Source: Takifugu bimaculatus (lineage: Eukaryota > Chordata > Actinopteri > Tetraodontiformes > Tetraodontidae). Taken from it: 64,000 nucleotides of DNA. Positions 28,549-39,400 of this stretch are shown piece by piece. The notes below the pieces were generated by a model. It ran no database searches, was not told where the DNA came from, and saw only the letters and a list, made by a program, of their open reading frames with translations. The stretch is from NCBI GenBank assembly GCA_004026145.2, contig CP034976.1:4089796-4153795 (forward strand). The letters run 5' to 3'. Position 1 is the first letter of the stretch. The number at the start of each line of letters is the position of its first letter. Position numbers and translations under genes: made by a program.

Positions 28549-29182
28549 CAGTCAGTACACACTAAGTTAGTCCATGCAATTGTTACTTCTAGGCTGGACT
28601 ATTGTAATTCTTTATTATCAGGGTGTCCAAACAACTCTTTAAGAAGCCTCCAGCTGATCCAAAATGCTGCAGCTAGAGTTCTGACAGGTATTGACAAAAG
28701 AGATCACATAACTCCTGTACTGGCATCTCTTCATTGGCTGCCCCGTTAAATTTAGAATCATTTTTAAAACCCTTCTTTTGACCTACAAGGTCCTCAGAAG
28801 CCTAGCTCCATCCTACCTGGAGGAGCTAGTGACACCTTACCAGCCCAATAGATCGTCTAATCATTAGGTTAACATCTTAGCTATGCTGTTATAGGCCAAG
28901 GCTGCTGGAGTCCAGAAACATGATCACCTGACAGGCCTCTGTCACCCCACTGGGTCATGGTTTCCTCTCCTCTCCTCTCCTCTCCTCTCCTCTCCTCTCC
29001 TCTCCTCTCCTCTCCTCTCCTCTCCTCTCCTCTCCTCTCCTCTCCTCTCCTCTCCTCTCCTCTCCTGCTCAAGGTTTCTTCCTGTTAAAGGGGAGTTTTT
29101 CCTTGCCACTGTTGCTTGTCTGGGGTCAGGCCCTGGGATTCTGGAAAGCGCCTTGAAACAATTTTGATTGTAAAAGATGCTA

Positions 29183-29212
<30 letters not shown>
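28549..29212 (+). mobile_element. 5'-truncated L2-like LINE (non-LTR retrotransposon) 3' end
   Basis: The plus-strand frame from 28,551 encodes the C-terminal part of a fish non-LTR reverse transcriptase, with the hallmark run SRLDYCNSLLSG followed by LQLIQNAAARVLTG and LASLHWLP. After LP an extra C in the run at about 28741-28744 breaks the frame; the next frame continues with residues like KFRIIFKTLLLTYKVL to about 28,850. A (TCTCC)n tract follows, then a 3' UTR with the fish-LINE phrase GGTTTCTTCCTGTTAAAGG, and a tail of TTTGATTTGATTTGA units. The L2/Maui-type assignment is from memory of such elements. It is a dead fragment: 5'-truncated and frameshifted. Confidence 0.85.
28964..29066. 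repeat. (TCTCC)n pentanucleotide microsatellite inside the LINE
   Basis: About 20 tandem five-base units, giving a strongly strand-asymmetric polypyrimidine tract. It lies between the LINE coding remnant and its 3' UTR. Confidence 0.95.
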
Positions 29213-29213
<1 letters not shown>

Positions 29214-32200
29214 CTAAAAACCGATGCAATCAACACAAGCACAGATTGATACTTACCTGAAAGCAGCTTAAAAACTAGTCATTTATCTGCTTGTTATCAT
29301 TATTTACAGCTGCTCATTTAGAACAATGCTGCAAACGCGCTAATAATTCTCTGATCAATGCTGCCTGCTTGAACCGCTCTCAAATATTCGTCCGTCCGCC
29401 ACACTGCCAAACTTACTGAAAAGGTTTGTTGTCGTGGAATTTAGAGGCAGCGGGAATGCACATTCTCACCGACAGTTGACAGACTTCGGCTGTCAGGAAC
29501 CGCGTTTAGAAAACTTACAACTTTATCCCTGCCTTCATCTTTGGGGTTTGTTCCTCCGCAGGTGTGGCAGAATGTGATACCTGACTGTCTCTGGAGCAGA
29601 ACATACAAGACAGAGGAGGGGAAGCAGAAAAACTAGAGAGGTAGAGCGAAAGGATGCAGCTGGTGTCAATAGTTGTGAGAGTTTTAGCGGGGTGGAAAAA
29701 AGACAGAGACAAAAAGTGTGAGAGGCTGAGTCTAATAAGAACCCAGAGACAGCGAGCTGGCGTCGTGTGGCGCCATTTGAATACAGGGCAGCAGCAGCTG
29801 GAGTCTGTGTCGAACAGCTCTGTACTTCACACGGCATCACCATCAGGAGAGCGCGGTGCTGCTAGAACTCTGCTGGAGTCTTACACTGTTTCACACTTCC
29901 CACCGACCAGCCCGTGTGTGTCTGCGTGTGTGTGAGTGTGTGTTGAGAGAGAGAGAGAGATCCGTGGCTCTCATTACTCAGCCACTGTAATATGCTCGCC
30001 TTTCTAGTTTACCATATTGTGGCGGCTGTTCCCACCGCCTCACCTCTGTTCTGAATGCATTAGCACACGTCGCATCTTCAATCTGGACCTCTGAGCACCG
30101 GCTCCTGAGAACTCCAATATTATGGATCCATCAAAGTGTGCGTCAAACAAGCTATACTGTGGGATATACAGCGCATCCGTTGGCCCGAGGATGAAGAATA
30201 AATCGATCATTTAAATACTGTTTTGTTTTTTAAATTCAGGAGTAAATTCTCAAGAAAATACTATAAAAAATTTACTCAGCAATTAGGAATCAAATCACTT
30301 TATCGAAGAAAAACACAAGCGAAAGGCAATGACTGGCATGGACACACTTTTATAATCTTATTTGTCATTGTCACTGTGAACCGGGGGAGATTAGTGCTTT
30401 TTTTATTTCTGTGTATTGTATAATTGATTTTTGCTAACGCTCTAATAACCATGAAGTCATTTCCAGGTAAATTTAACCAACCATTAGATTTCATGGCTCC
30501 ATAAACAATTAATTTACTGGCAAAGCCACATTTGTGTGTCAGAGGTTAATCCCAAGTTCAGGATACCCCAAACTTGTGTGTTGGACTTTTAATTTGTTTG
30601 CACCATGCCTACTGTCACTTTTGTGTGAGATGTTACTAATTTTATTTCCTTTTATGGACACAGAAAACAATGATTTGTCTGTCTGATTAGCATCTCGCTA
30701 CGAAGGACATGCATGAATATACAGTATATGACAGGCTAATTACTTCAGTGTTCGGCAAGTGGGATTTTGTGGCATCTAGTGTTAATAATACAGGACTGGG
30801 AGGTTAAGAAGAAGGTTAAGGTTAAGAATTTAAGTTAAATTTAAGTTTAAGGGCCCTGTGGTTCATCTCTGATCTGGTTCTCCTTCCTTGGAATGTTCCA
30901 TGGCACGTCCCTGAACCATCTTTGCAGTCCGCGCTAGTTTGTCTGCTTCATCCCTGAAATTCTCAGAGGCCTTTTTGCCCGTTATTACCCCCCACAAGTC
31001 TGCTGAGTTCAACACCAAAGATCCCGTTTATTGTTTTAATAGCGTCTGCTTCAGTATTCTTTCCACTGCTGCAGCTTCCTTTAGGAAAAATAAATCCAGA
31101 CAAATGGCAGTCACATGGTTTACAAACATGCCCGGACTGTAAAAGTAGCTCTTTAAAAAACAAAACAACCCTGGATCATGAACAAATTGATAAAAGAGGA
31201 GAGTATAAACATAATAGCAAGTGCTCGCCTCTGAATAATACTAAAATCGCAATCTGAGATGATGGTAAAATGGGGAGAACACGCAAACTCTAGGAAGAAA
31301 GAGTCCCATTCTCTGCTACTTCTGTCATGCGAGGGCCGATTATCAATTGGGATTTAACGCCAAACTTTAGCCTCTCACAGGAAAGTGCAGCAGGAACCAC
31401 GCGGGCGACGACAACGACGCAAGTGTTTGGTCTTTGCTCTAACACTAATGAGCAAGTGTTAGACAGAAAGTAGCCTGATTAGTCTGGCAGCATCAGTGTC
31501 AGACACTCAGCGGGGCTTCCACCACTCAGTGTGTGTGTGTGTGTGTGCGCGTGTGTGCACCAGATTTGCCTCTATTTTATTTCTTGCCTTCTCTCTTTCT
31601 TTAACTTTCTTCTCGTTCTGTTGGCTCCACAGAAAACTCCAAGCTTGTATTCATTCATTCTAAATGACTGCAGAGCCTGACAATCCACCGTCCGCAGCCG
31701 CCGCTACAGTCAATAACGCCGTCACGTCTCGCTGCGCCACACTGGATAAAGCTCACAGTTTTTATTGCCCCCCCCCCAAAAAAACCTGCTGCTTATCAGC
31801 CCTTCTTTGCCAATCCTCCATATCCCCCCACCTACCTTCAAAAGTCTACCATGAAATGTTTCGGGTTCCTCCAAATGACCAGAACATCCCAGAGTGGGAC
31901 GGAAGCCGCATATTTTTAAGGCCAAGAGCGGCGCTCGCTGAAATTTGGGCCCGAAATTTGCCCCCCCACCCCCTTGTGAGCAAGCGATGGGTGACTGATC
32001 TGGCTGTCTTCCAGTAACAAGGCCGGGTCGTGCGGGCCTGTGGCCACATACACGCTTGACGTGCACACGTGCATATGTGTGCACGGTTTGCAGAGGAGCT
32101 CAGACAAGTGTTACCAGGAAATTGCCGTTTGTGCGATAATCCACTTCTGCTGCATCTTGTTTCATTAACTTCAGTGTCACACAGGCCCGTGCCTTTCTCA

Positions 32201-33119
32201 TGTCTCTCACACACACACACAAACACACACGCACACACACGAGCACATGTCTGACAGTGTCAGGGCCTACGTTGTCCAGTTGCTCTGAATCTGCATGAGG
32301 CTGGGATAATGGCATCTGCCGCTGCGCTCTCTGTCAGCAATGTCCCTCGCCGCTGCTCACGGCCGGTCCCCATTAGCCGATTGCTGGCCTGCTGGTCACC
32401 GTTGCCGCCGCCGCCACCGCCGCCGCCGCGCCACGCTCCGCTGCCTGAGCAAGAAAAGGCCCGGAGACACCATGCACCACCATCCGTGTCGTCCTGTTTG
32501 GGTTGGAGGAGGTGTGAATTCATGATGCCACACATGGTATATTAAATGCAAGAGGGTTTGTTTTAAAGAGATCAGCTTTTGTGAATACCCGCAATCCTCT
32601 GTGCATCAAAGGTTATTTATTACTAATATATTAGCAGTTTGAAATATAAATACCCACACCGTGACTTTTATAGTCCAACTTCAGCGACACACAGCCCCCC
32701 CCCCCCCCCCACCCGCACACATACACACACACACACACACGTCTATCAGTGTCAGGGCCTGCATTGTCCCAGGTTTGTGTGGTGCAGTGTGTTCCTGATA
32801 CTAATCCAATAACTTATATATTTGTGTATGTTTTAGAAAAATATAATTTATTGTTTTGTGGGTTTTAAATGAATGGGCATGAATGAATGGAAACTTTATG
32901 GCATGGGGAGGGGAAATATGGACCTGTTACATACTTTTTTTTAAAAAGTAATTCATTTTGAATCCACTGGGAGAATAAAGATACCCTTGTGACTTAACAA
33001 GTCACAAACATGCTCATGTTCATTATTTATAGTTACATTTACAGTTGTTTTTTTTAATTTCACCAGAGTTTCTCCTCATTCAGCAGCTGAGTTTCGGGGG
33101 CTCGACCGCAGCCGTGATA
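29213..33119. other. Gene desert, segment 8: no gene recognised
   Basis: Intergenic sequence including a CpG-containing part at about 31,660-31,960 and a (CCG)n-like tract near 32,404-32,430. A C run lies at 32695-32710, followed by (CA)n. A 29 bp unit occurs at 32249-32277 and again, diverged, at 32741-32769. No coding exon is supported; the 31,660-31,960 block might be regulatory. Confidence 0.5.
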
Positions 33120-33370
33120 CCTGCGAGCTGACAAACTAATTAGTATAAAGCGTGCACAGTTTGCAACATGGTGGCGACAGATTAATCATGGAGAATAAAG
33201 TCTAAATATGTGCTTTCATGAACCGCTGATGTATTACTGTAGCAACTCCTCTGCCACCTCTCAGTTAGGCCATTTCTCTCTTCCCTCATGAGCATAATAA
33301 AAAGTTGAGATGGCAGATAATGGCTGACCGCCTGACTTTTATTAAGAATAGATGAGAATATCACAATTGT
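33120..33370. promoter_or_regulatory. Putative conserved non-coding element
   Basis: AT-rich, repeat-free block with ACTAATTAGTATAAAG, CAGATTAATCATGG and GAGCATAATAAAAAG words and no credible coding frame. It is called on composition and motif clustering only. Confidence 0.35.
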
Positions 33371-34199
33371 GAGGATACTAAAAATGTCTATGATGAAGGG
33401 GAAGGTGGAGGGGACATCACAGCCAAACGTATGTTCTGATGGGCTCGTTTCATTATTGGTTAAGCTTCCTCATTACGGACAAAAGACGAGCAGCGGTTCC
33501 TTTGTTCGAGCAAATCAATTCCAGGAGCCTCTATGGAGGACTGCACATGCACATCATGCAGAAACCTCCAAACTTCTCTGCCTGGAGCTGTAGGGTGACG
33601 TCTAGCCTGGAACCTGTGCAGCAGAGCAGCGAGTGGCAGCAGCTGAAGCAGCAGACAACAGCCCCATCTACAGATGGCTTGGCGTTCCTCTCCTTGCGAC
33701 TGCTCCATCGGTCCAAAATCCTCTTCTGATCATCTGGCCCACTATGGGGGATTTTTGTTGCGACATTTCTTTAGTCGCACGAAATGCAACAGGAGGTGTA
33801 GATGTGATTTTACTGCTGGACTCGCTGCCATTTAATCACACAAAGCAGGAGAATGCTGAAAGGTCAAGGTTTGAATATTGTAATACCAACACCTTCTGTG
33901 TTTATTGCATCATTTTGCTGATTAAAGAGCCCCCAACCTTTTTCTAAATCTACTAAGTTCAGGCCATGTAACTAAACTCTTTTGTTCATGTGCATGATTG
34001 TGTGTGTCTGTGTGTGTCCCTTGCAAATACCCTTATCCTATTATTGCTCCCTATCTCCTTGTGAGAGCCATAAAATATAACTTTTCGAAACTGTAAAGAT
34101 AAGAAATTTGAAGACATCAACTGTTTTTTTACATGTTAAATGACCACCCACAAAACAAGCAACAGCGAATGCCCTTCAAAACCACGCAAACATGACCTC
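33371..34199. other. Gene desert, segment 9: no gene recognised
   Basis: Unremarkable intergenic sequence; the several 60-100 codon open frames overlap each other on both strands and none shows family resemblance. Confidence 0.5.
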
Positions 34200-34590
34200 T
34201 GACAAGGCATCGGGCTGATGGACTAAACCTATCTGCCACTGGCCCGTCCACATTATCACACTTTGCCTTAATTCACCATCTTTCAGAGTGTCACACTTTA
34301 TATTCCCTGGCACGGGAAGGCTACATGCGGATGCATAATTTATCTCAAATTAGCGCCTATTTGAGTAAGCATCAAAGCAAGGCGGCTAAGGTTGGAGGAG
34401 AGCTTAAGGAACCGCCGGGGAAACCATGGCCAGGATTAATGCGGGAGATTTTTATAAGAAATTACCGGCTTAATGAAGTGGATAAAAAAGCTGTCAGTGT
34501 TTTATTGCATCTAAATTGTGTGGCGGTGTTTAGCCGTCTCGTCTGCTCCCTACATAATGGGTCGTGACAGTAGCTGTGAGGCCTATTTAA
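34200..34590. promoter_or_regulatory. Putative conserved non-coding element with POU-type octamer
   Basis: Repeat-free block of about 390 bp. At 34331-34342 it carries ATGCATAATTTA, which resembles the class III POU binding pattern of a CAT half-site followed by TAAT. Around it are AAATTAGCGCC, GGATTAATGCGG and GCTTAATGAAG homeodomain-like words. An 80-codon open frame on the plus strand crosses it but has no recognisable domain. If the neighbouring desert belongs to pou3f1, a POU site would fit autoregulation; that is inference. Confidence 0.45.
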
Positions 34591-35039
34591 CTTAACTAGT
34601 AAATAACTTGCATAGAAAAGCTATTTAGAGATGTTTTTATGTGCGCTATAATCAAGTTTGTTTTGGTTTTTTTGCTCCTTTCCTTTCTCAATCAATAAAA
34701 CATTAAACAGAGGTGCCATCAAACTTCAGTGAGTTCCAAACAAAGGTTTAGGAGGTAAAACATCCAGGTATGATGAATATTAAAATGAAATAGGAGTTAT
34801 TACATCAGTAAGAAAGGGGATGCTTTTATGAGAGACGTGCTGCAGGGATGTTCATTCAAACATCTTAAACAAGTTGAACCAAACGCAGGCTTCTTCCCGT
34901 TTCATTTCTGCTGAAACAGCTATTTTACAGTCATGTTTCAACGTCTGTATCACCAATTGCACCTATTCAGCAAATACTGCCTGCTTGCTATAGCATGAGG
35001 GCCATACATGACTGAGGAAAGAGATCCTGCAGCCCAACA

Positions 35040-35053
35040 GCGCCACCTTGTGG
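35040..35053 (-). promoter_or_regulatory. CTCF-type motif, full core match
   Basis: The minus strand reads CCACAAGGTGGCGC, which fits the vertebrate CTCF core CCDSNAGRKGGCRS at every position. It lies about 95 bp beyond the presumed rragc polyadenylation signal and at the edge of the gene desert. Binding is not proven by a motif. The surrounding word CAGCGCCACCTTGTGG can also belong to dispersed repeats. Confidence 0.5.
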
Positions 35054-35147
35054 TACCATTAACAGTTCGAATTTACCTCCAGCACTAAAAGTGTTCCCAA
35101 AATAAAATCGTCGTGTTTTTGAGTGACAGGAACAAAAATAAGTTCAT

Positions 35148-36480
35148 TTATTTCACATACAACAATACACTAATCGATCAATCATCCATCACAGTTTCGA
35201 TGTGCAAGTGATTATGGCGGCTCGGAGAGCTCGGGTCCGCTTGGAGGTGGAGGTGCGTCAAAGCATCTGAGTAACTCGACAACTAAAGATTCTCCAACAT
35301 TTTCCCCTCTGAAAATGTGTCAAGACAGCGAGTTAACGTATGCATTTTGAGTATGTAATGGCATAAACTTGACATTTGGTCATATGGTCCTTTAGTATTT
35401 TAATATTTTGCGCCGCCTTAAATTTGACTTTGAATGAAAAGAGCAGTGTTACAGCCTAGAACCATACAGTAAATGTCAATGCACCAATGTATGAATACAT
35501 GCTTGGAATGCAAAGAAAGTATGGTTTAAATTAGCTAATGTTGGTGGGAGGACATGCACTCGAGCTTCAGACCCTTGTCGAAGACCTACGAAGGCTCCAT
35601 CATTCCAAAACAAGCCAATACAACATGATCACTGCATGGTTTTTGTGTTTGAATTAGAAGGGAAGCCTTTCCACATTTAAAGAAGTAATTTTTATGATTC
35701 TAAAGTCAAGTAGGGTTTCATTTCCAGTAACGTCCATGTGGAAAAGTTCTTACTCAGAAAAGTTAGCCAATGGGTGAGGATCAAGGGGACATTCTTTCAG
35801 TGCGTCTCATCGCAACACACTAGGGACACTCTTTCATTAACAAGTCGTTCTTTGGAACGAACGCACACACACACACACACACACACACGAGTAGCTTGAC
35901 AGAACAATCCCTTTTTAGTGTGCCAAGAAAACCACGTTTTCCCTTCAGAAATGAAACCAAAAAGCAGGTTTTGGGCAGCATTCAGGTAGTGAGGTGAATG
36001 GTGGTGGGTGGTGGGTGTGAGAAAAAGCTTGTTACTGACAAGCTTCATCTGCATAAGGCCATCTCTGAATGTCAACAGTTTATATACACAGCTTGTAGGG
36101 AGGGGGTGGGGGGGGTTGTTATCACGAGACAAGATTCCTGAAATCTGACTTCACAGTTTGTCGATGGCCAGAGGTTATGATGAGGGTTTGTGTGACCTCC
36201 TCACATTATTCCTTTAGAGGGACCAGCAGCTGAATGTTTGCCTCACAAATCCAGAGGTTTCTCTTCCATCCCAGCTTGAGGAGACTGACCCGCTGTGCTC
36301 CTTCGGTCGTTTGGGTGCCGGAAGTGAGGGATTTGTGATTTGCATGGCAGAGAACCTCACTTTAGTCCCTCCTCGACAGGCTCCCTGATCCTCGTTTCCT
36401 TCATGTGCCCTCTTTTTGCATCTTGATTTTTTTCTTTTTCTTTAAAAAAAAAAGAAAAAAAAAGAAAAACTTGCATCAGT
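35148..36480 (-). other. rragc: Probable rragc 3' UTR
   Basis: Downstream of the rragc stop codon there is no gene. The first clear minus-strand AATAAA that I noted is at 35148-35153, so the 3' UTR may be about 1.3 kb. It starts with an almost uninterrupted U-rich then A-rich run (minus strand, 36470 down to 36426) that can fold on itself. A (CA)n tract lies at about 35864-35888 and an octamer-like ATTTGCAT near 36338. The extent is inferred; no transcript data are available. Confidence 0.4.
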
Positions 36481-39400
36481 CTACACAGCGCCGCGAGGCG
36501 TGCCGTTGAGCGCCACGGCCTTGCCGCAAGGCGACCCGACAACCGGGGGGCCCACTGTATTCTGGGTGGAAGCTCCCACTTCGAAAACTTCATGGATGGC
36601 CTTCCGGAAACAATGAAAGTTGTAGTCTATTAACCCTGCGCAGAGCAAATGACAGAACAGATGATTACCTCTGCAAGGACGCCCGCTTTGAAATGTCTAT
36701 AACGTGTGACTTGCTTACCTTTGCGCTCAAAGCTCTCTTCTCGCAGGATGCAGACGAGGGCCAGGAACTTGGTGACCTCTTTCAGGTACAGCACAGTGGT
36801 GTTGTTGAGTTTGATGATGGCCATGGATTCTTTGTCGTAGGCGCTGCCGCTTCCGTCCTCCCTCAAACTGAGGCGCAACACAGCATCATATGTTAAAGCA
36901 GAACTGTGGACTTAAGACGCGGCTCAATGAAAGAATATTCCGCTTACCCGTAGATACAGGAGACGTCGATGACCACATCGATCATATCGCAGCACAATTC
37001 ATAGGACTGCATGTCTACCGGAGAGCTGTCTGTGGCGATGTAGATCTTACTGACAACATCAAACAGGAAGGCCTTCTCGATCCCTGAATTCTGTTTTGAT
37101 TAGCAGAAACACACAGTTGTGACTCGTATCATACATGTAGATTGGCAGGCAAATGTTTGGGCAACTCTGGTCGATTTTCAAAGTAGCAGAAAAGGAAAAA
37201 GACCCCCGACAAAAGGTTTTGGTACCACTGCACAGCTGGGGTAACTAGTAGCAGCCCCCTTTGACAAGCGTCACAGCCTGTAAATGCTTTTTGTCTCCAG
37301 CAAAGACATTCAGGTTCTTGCTTGAAGGTTTTTCATCCGTTAAAAAAAAGTGACCCATTTTTCTTTCAAGCTGAGGCGCAGATGAGTTTTCTTTTTTCCT
37401 CTTATGTATCCCTCAATTATTTCCATCTCGTCCTACAATTAACTGTAAACAACACACACACACACATCACACATCCCGGCACCTAGCTAAATTGGTATTT
37501 TAGCCTGTGTGCACTTGTTTACATGTACTTTTCATTTTGCCTACAACGTAACATATCTCCACAATCTCCAACACCTTCTTTCAGGCATTACATTTACTTT
37601 TCCTGTCTTTATATACAAAAGGACTTGGCTCATAAAGCTCCAGAGCCAGCTCGGCCTCTGATTCCAAATCTTCCTGGTGGTCTTTTCCTTTTCTACTGAT
37701 CCCGGGAGCAGTTCTCTCGCTGTTCGACCTTGTTTTGCACACCACTGCACATCACGCTCATCATTTACTGCTCTTCACTTACTGAGATAAAGATGTTTAG
37801 CAGGTTCTCCAGAGTAGGAAGCTGAGGAATGAGTTTCTGCACCACTTTACTGAAGGCCTCAAAGATGGAGTGGTCGTAAATACTCGTCAAGTAAAAGCTG
37901 AAAGAGGTGAAAACAAAAGGAAATGAATAAGCAACAGCTGCAAACAGTTGTTACTTCCTCATAACACATTAGGTGAAAATACACATGAGTGCGTGAGTGC
38001 ACGACAGACTGACCCTGATGGAAACAAGCTATCTAAACCCAACTTGGGCCAAAAACATGGATAAACTGAGCCAGCGTGATTCAGGGACTTTGGTTACCAA
38101 GATGTGAATTACTGATGGGAGAAAACCTGTAAAGAAATTCCAGGTTCCCGGAGCTCAACACTGAAACAGCCGAGAGAGGAGAACTCAGCCATGTTCCCCC
38201 TTAAAGAGGCCATATTTAGAGCTCTCACTATTTGGCTTCTTTCTTCTGGCGGCTGAGGCTTTAGAGTCTTGGAGAGCTGCAGACGTGGTTGACCGTTCTG
38301 GAGCCCGGATCTCTGGAGCTCAGCCAAAGTGACCACTGCCTTCTTGGTTACATCTCTTACCAAGATTGTAACCAGTTCTTTTGATCTCAGCGTGAGAGCT
38401 TAGGGTAAAGAGTCATTAGTGGATCAAATCATTGCAGGGCCTGAGGCAGTAAAGACTGCCTGTTCATTGGATCGCTGGTTAAACGACTCTGTTTTCAGAT
38501 GAGAAGGGAAGCTTCACCAGCGGGAATGACTGTGAGCGGCCCCGGGTTTCCAAGCGGCTTTCACTGCAGCCCAAAATATAAATCACATTGTGCTCCAGGA
38601 CCATATAACCAACTTCACCCCGTCCTCCAGATGGCCACAATCCATTTGATGCCAACAACGCTGTCAGCCAGAAAAGAATAAAGCTTGTCATTACATTGCT
38701 TTACATAAGCCTACAAGTAACTGCTAAACTTGCTCTAAACACAGAATTAATTGTTAGTCAACCATAAAATAACACAGCAAGTGCACTTGCAACAGTAACC
38801 CACAAGGAGAGCTTTATTTGAACACAGTTGAAATTCAAAGGACTGGACGATCCAGTGTTTTTACCACCGACAGACTGAGAATAAGGCCCCTGAGGAAGGT
38901 CCCAGTGTGATCGTAAAGAATCTGAATACTCATGTATATATGAAATTTCACTTCCCTTTTTTTAAGAATCTTGAAAAATGTTGTAAAATTCTGTTTTCGC
39001 CATCTCATTCTGGGGTATTAAGTGTAGTTTGAGGCGCGAATGTGTAAATTTGTTTTGACTTTTGCCTGAAAAACCTTTTGACTGCAACATATACTATAAC
39101 GTCCGCCCCAAAAAGGGTTTGAATTTAACCATTTTCATTTAAATGTAGTCAGTTCTTTACTTGACGCTCAACTCTTGTAAAACCTTAACGCTTGCATATT
39201 TTAAGGGTGCCACACCTTTAGAGCTTTTGTATCTGAATCAGATGTAGTTAAAGAAGACGTCAATAGAAGAAACTGACAGTAACAACCTGAGAATGCAAAC
39301 TGTTTGCTGAGTCATCGGGCCGAACAAACACAAGCCAAGTCTTTAGGCTGGACGCCAACGATGAAATGAAGTCGGACTAAACGTTGCTTCTTCGTGGAGG

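Noticed and set aside
28964..29066. Regular short tandem units that could suggest a CRISPR-like array
   Set aside because: Units are contiguous five-base repeats without spacers, inside a LINE; a microsatellite in eukaryotic DNA.
34325..34567. 80-codon open frame across the 34.2-34.6 kb block
   Set aside because: The block looks like regulatory DNA; the peptide has no recognisable domain and no splice context.
38499..38681. Possible DDE-transposase fragment on the plus strand in an rragc intron
   Set aside because: A short LFSDE-like word is the only similarity; surrounding sequence does not support a transposase.
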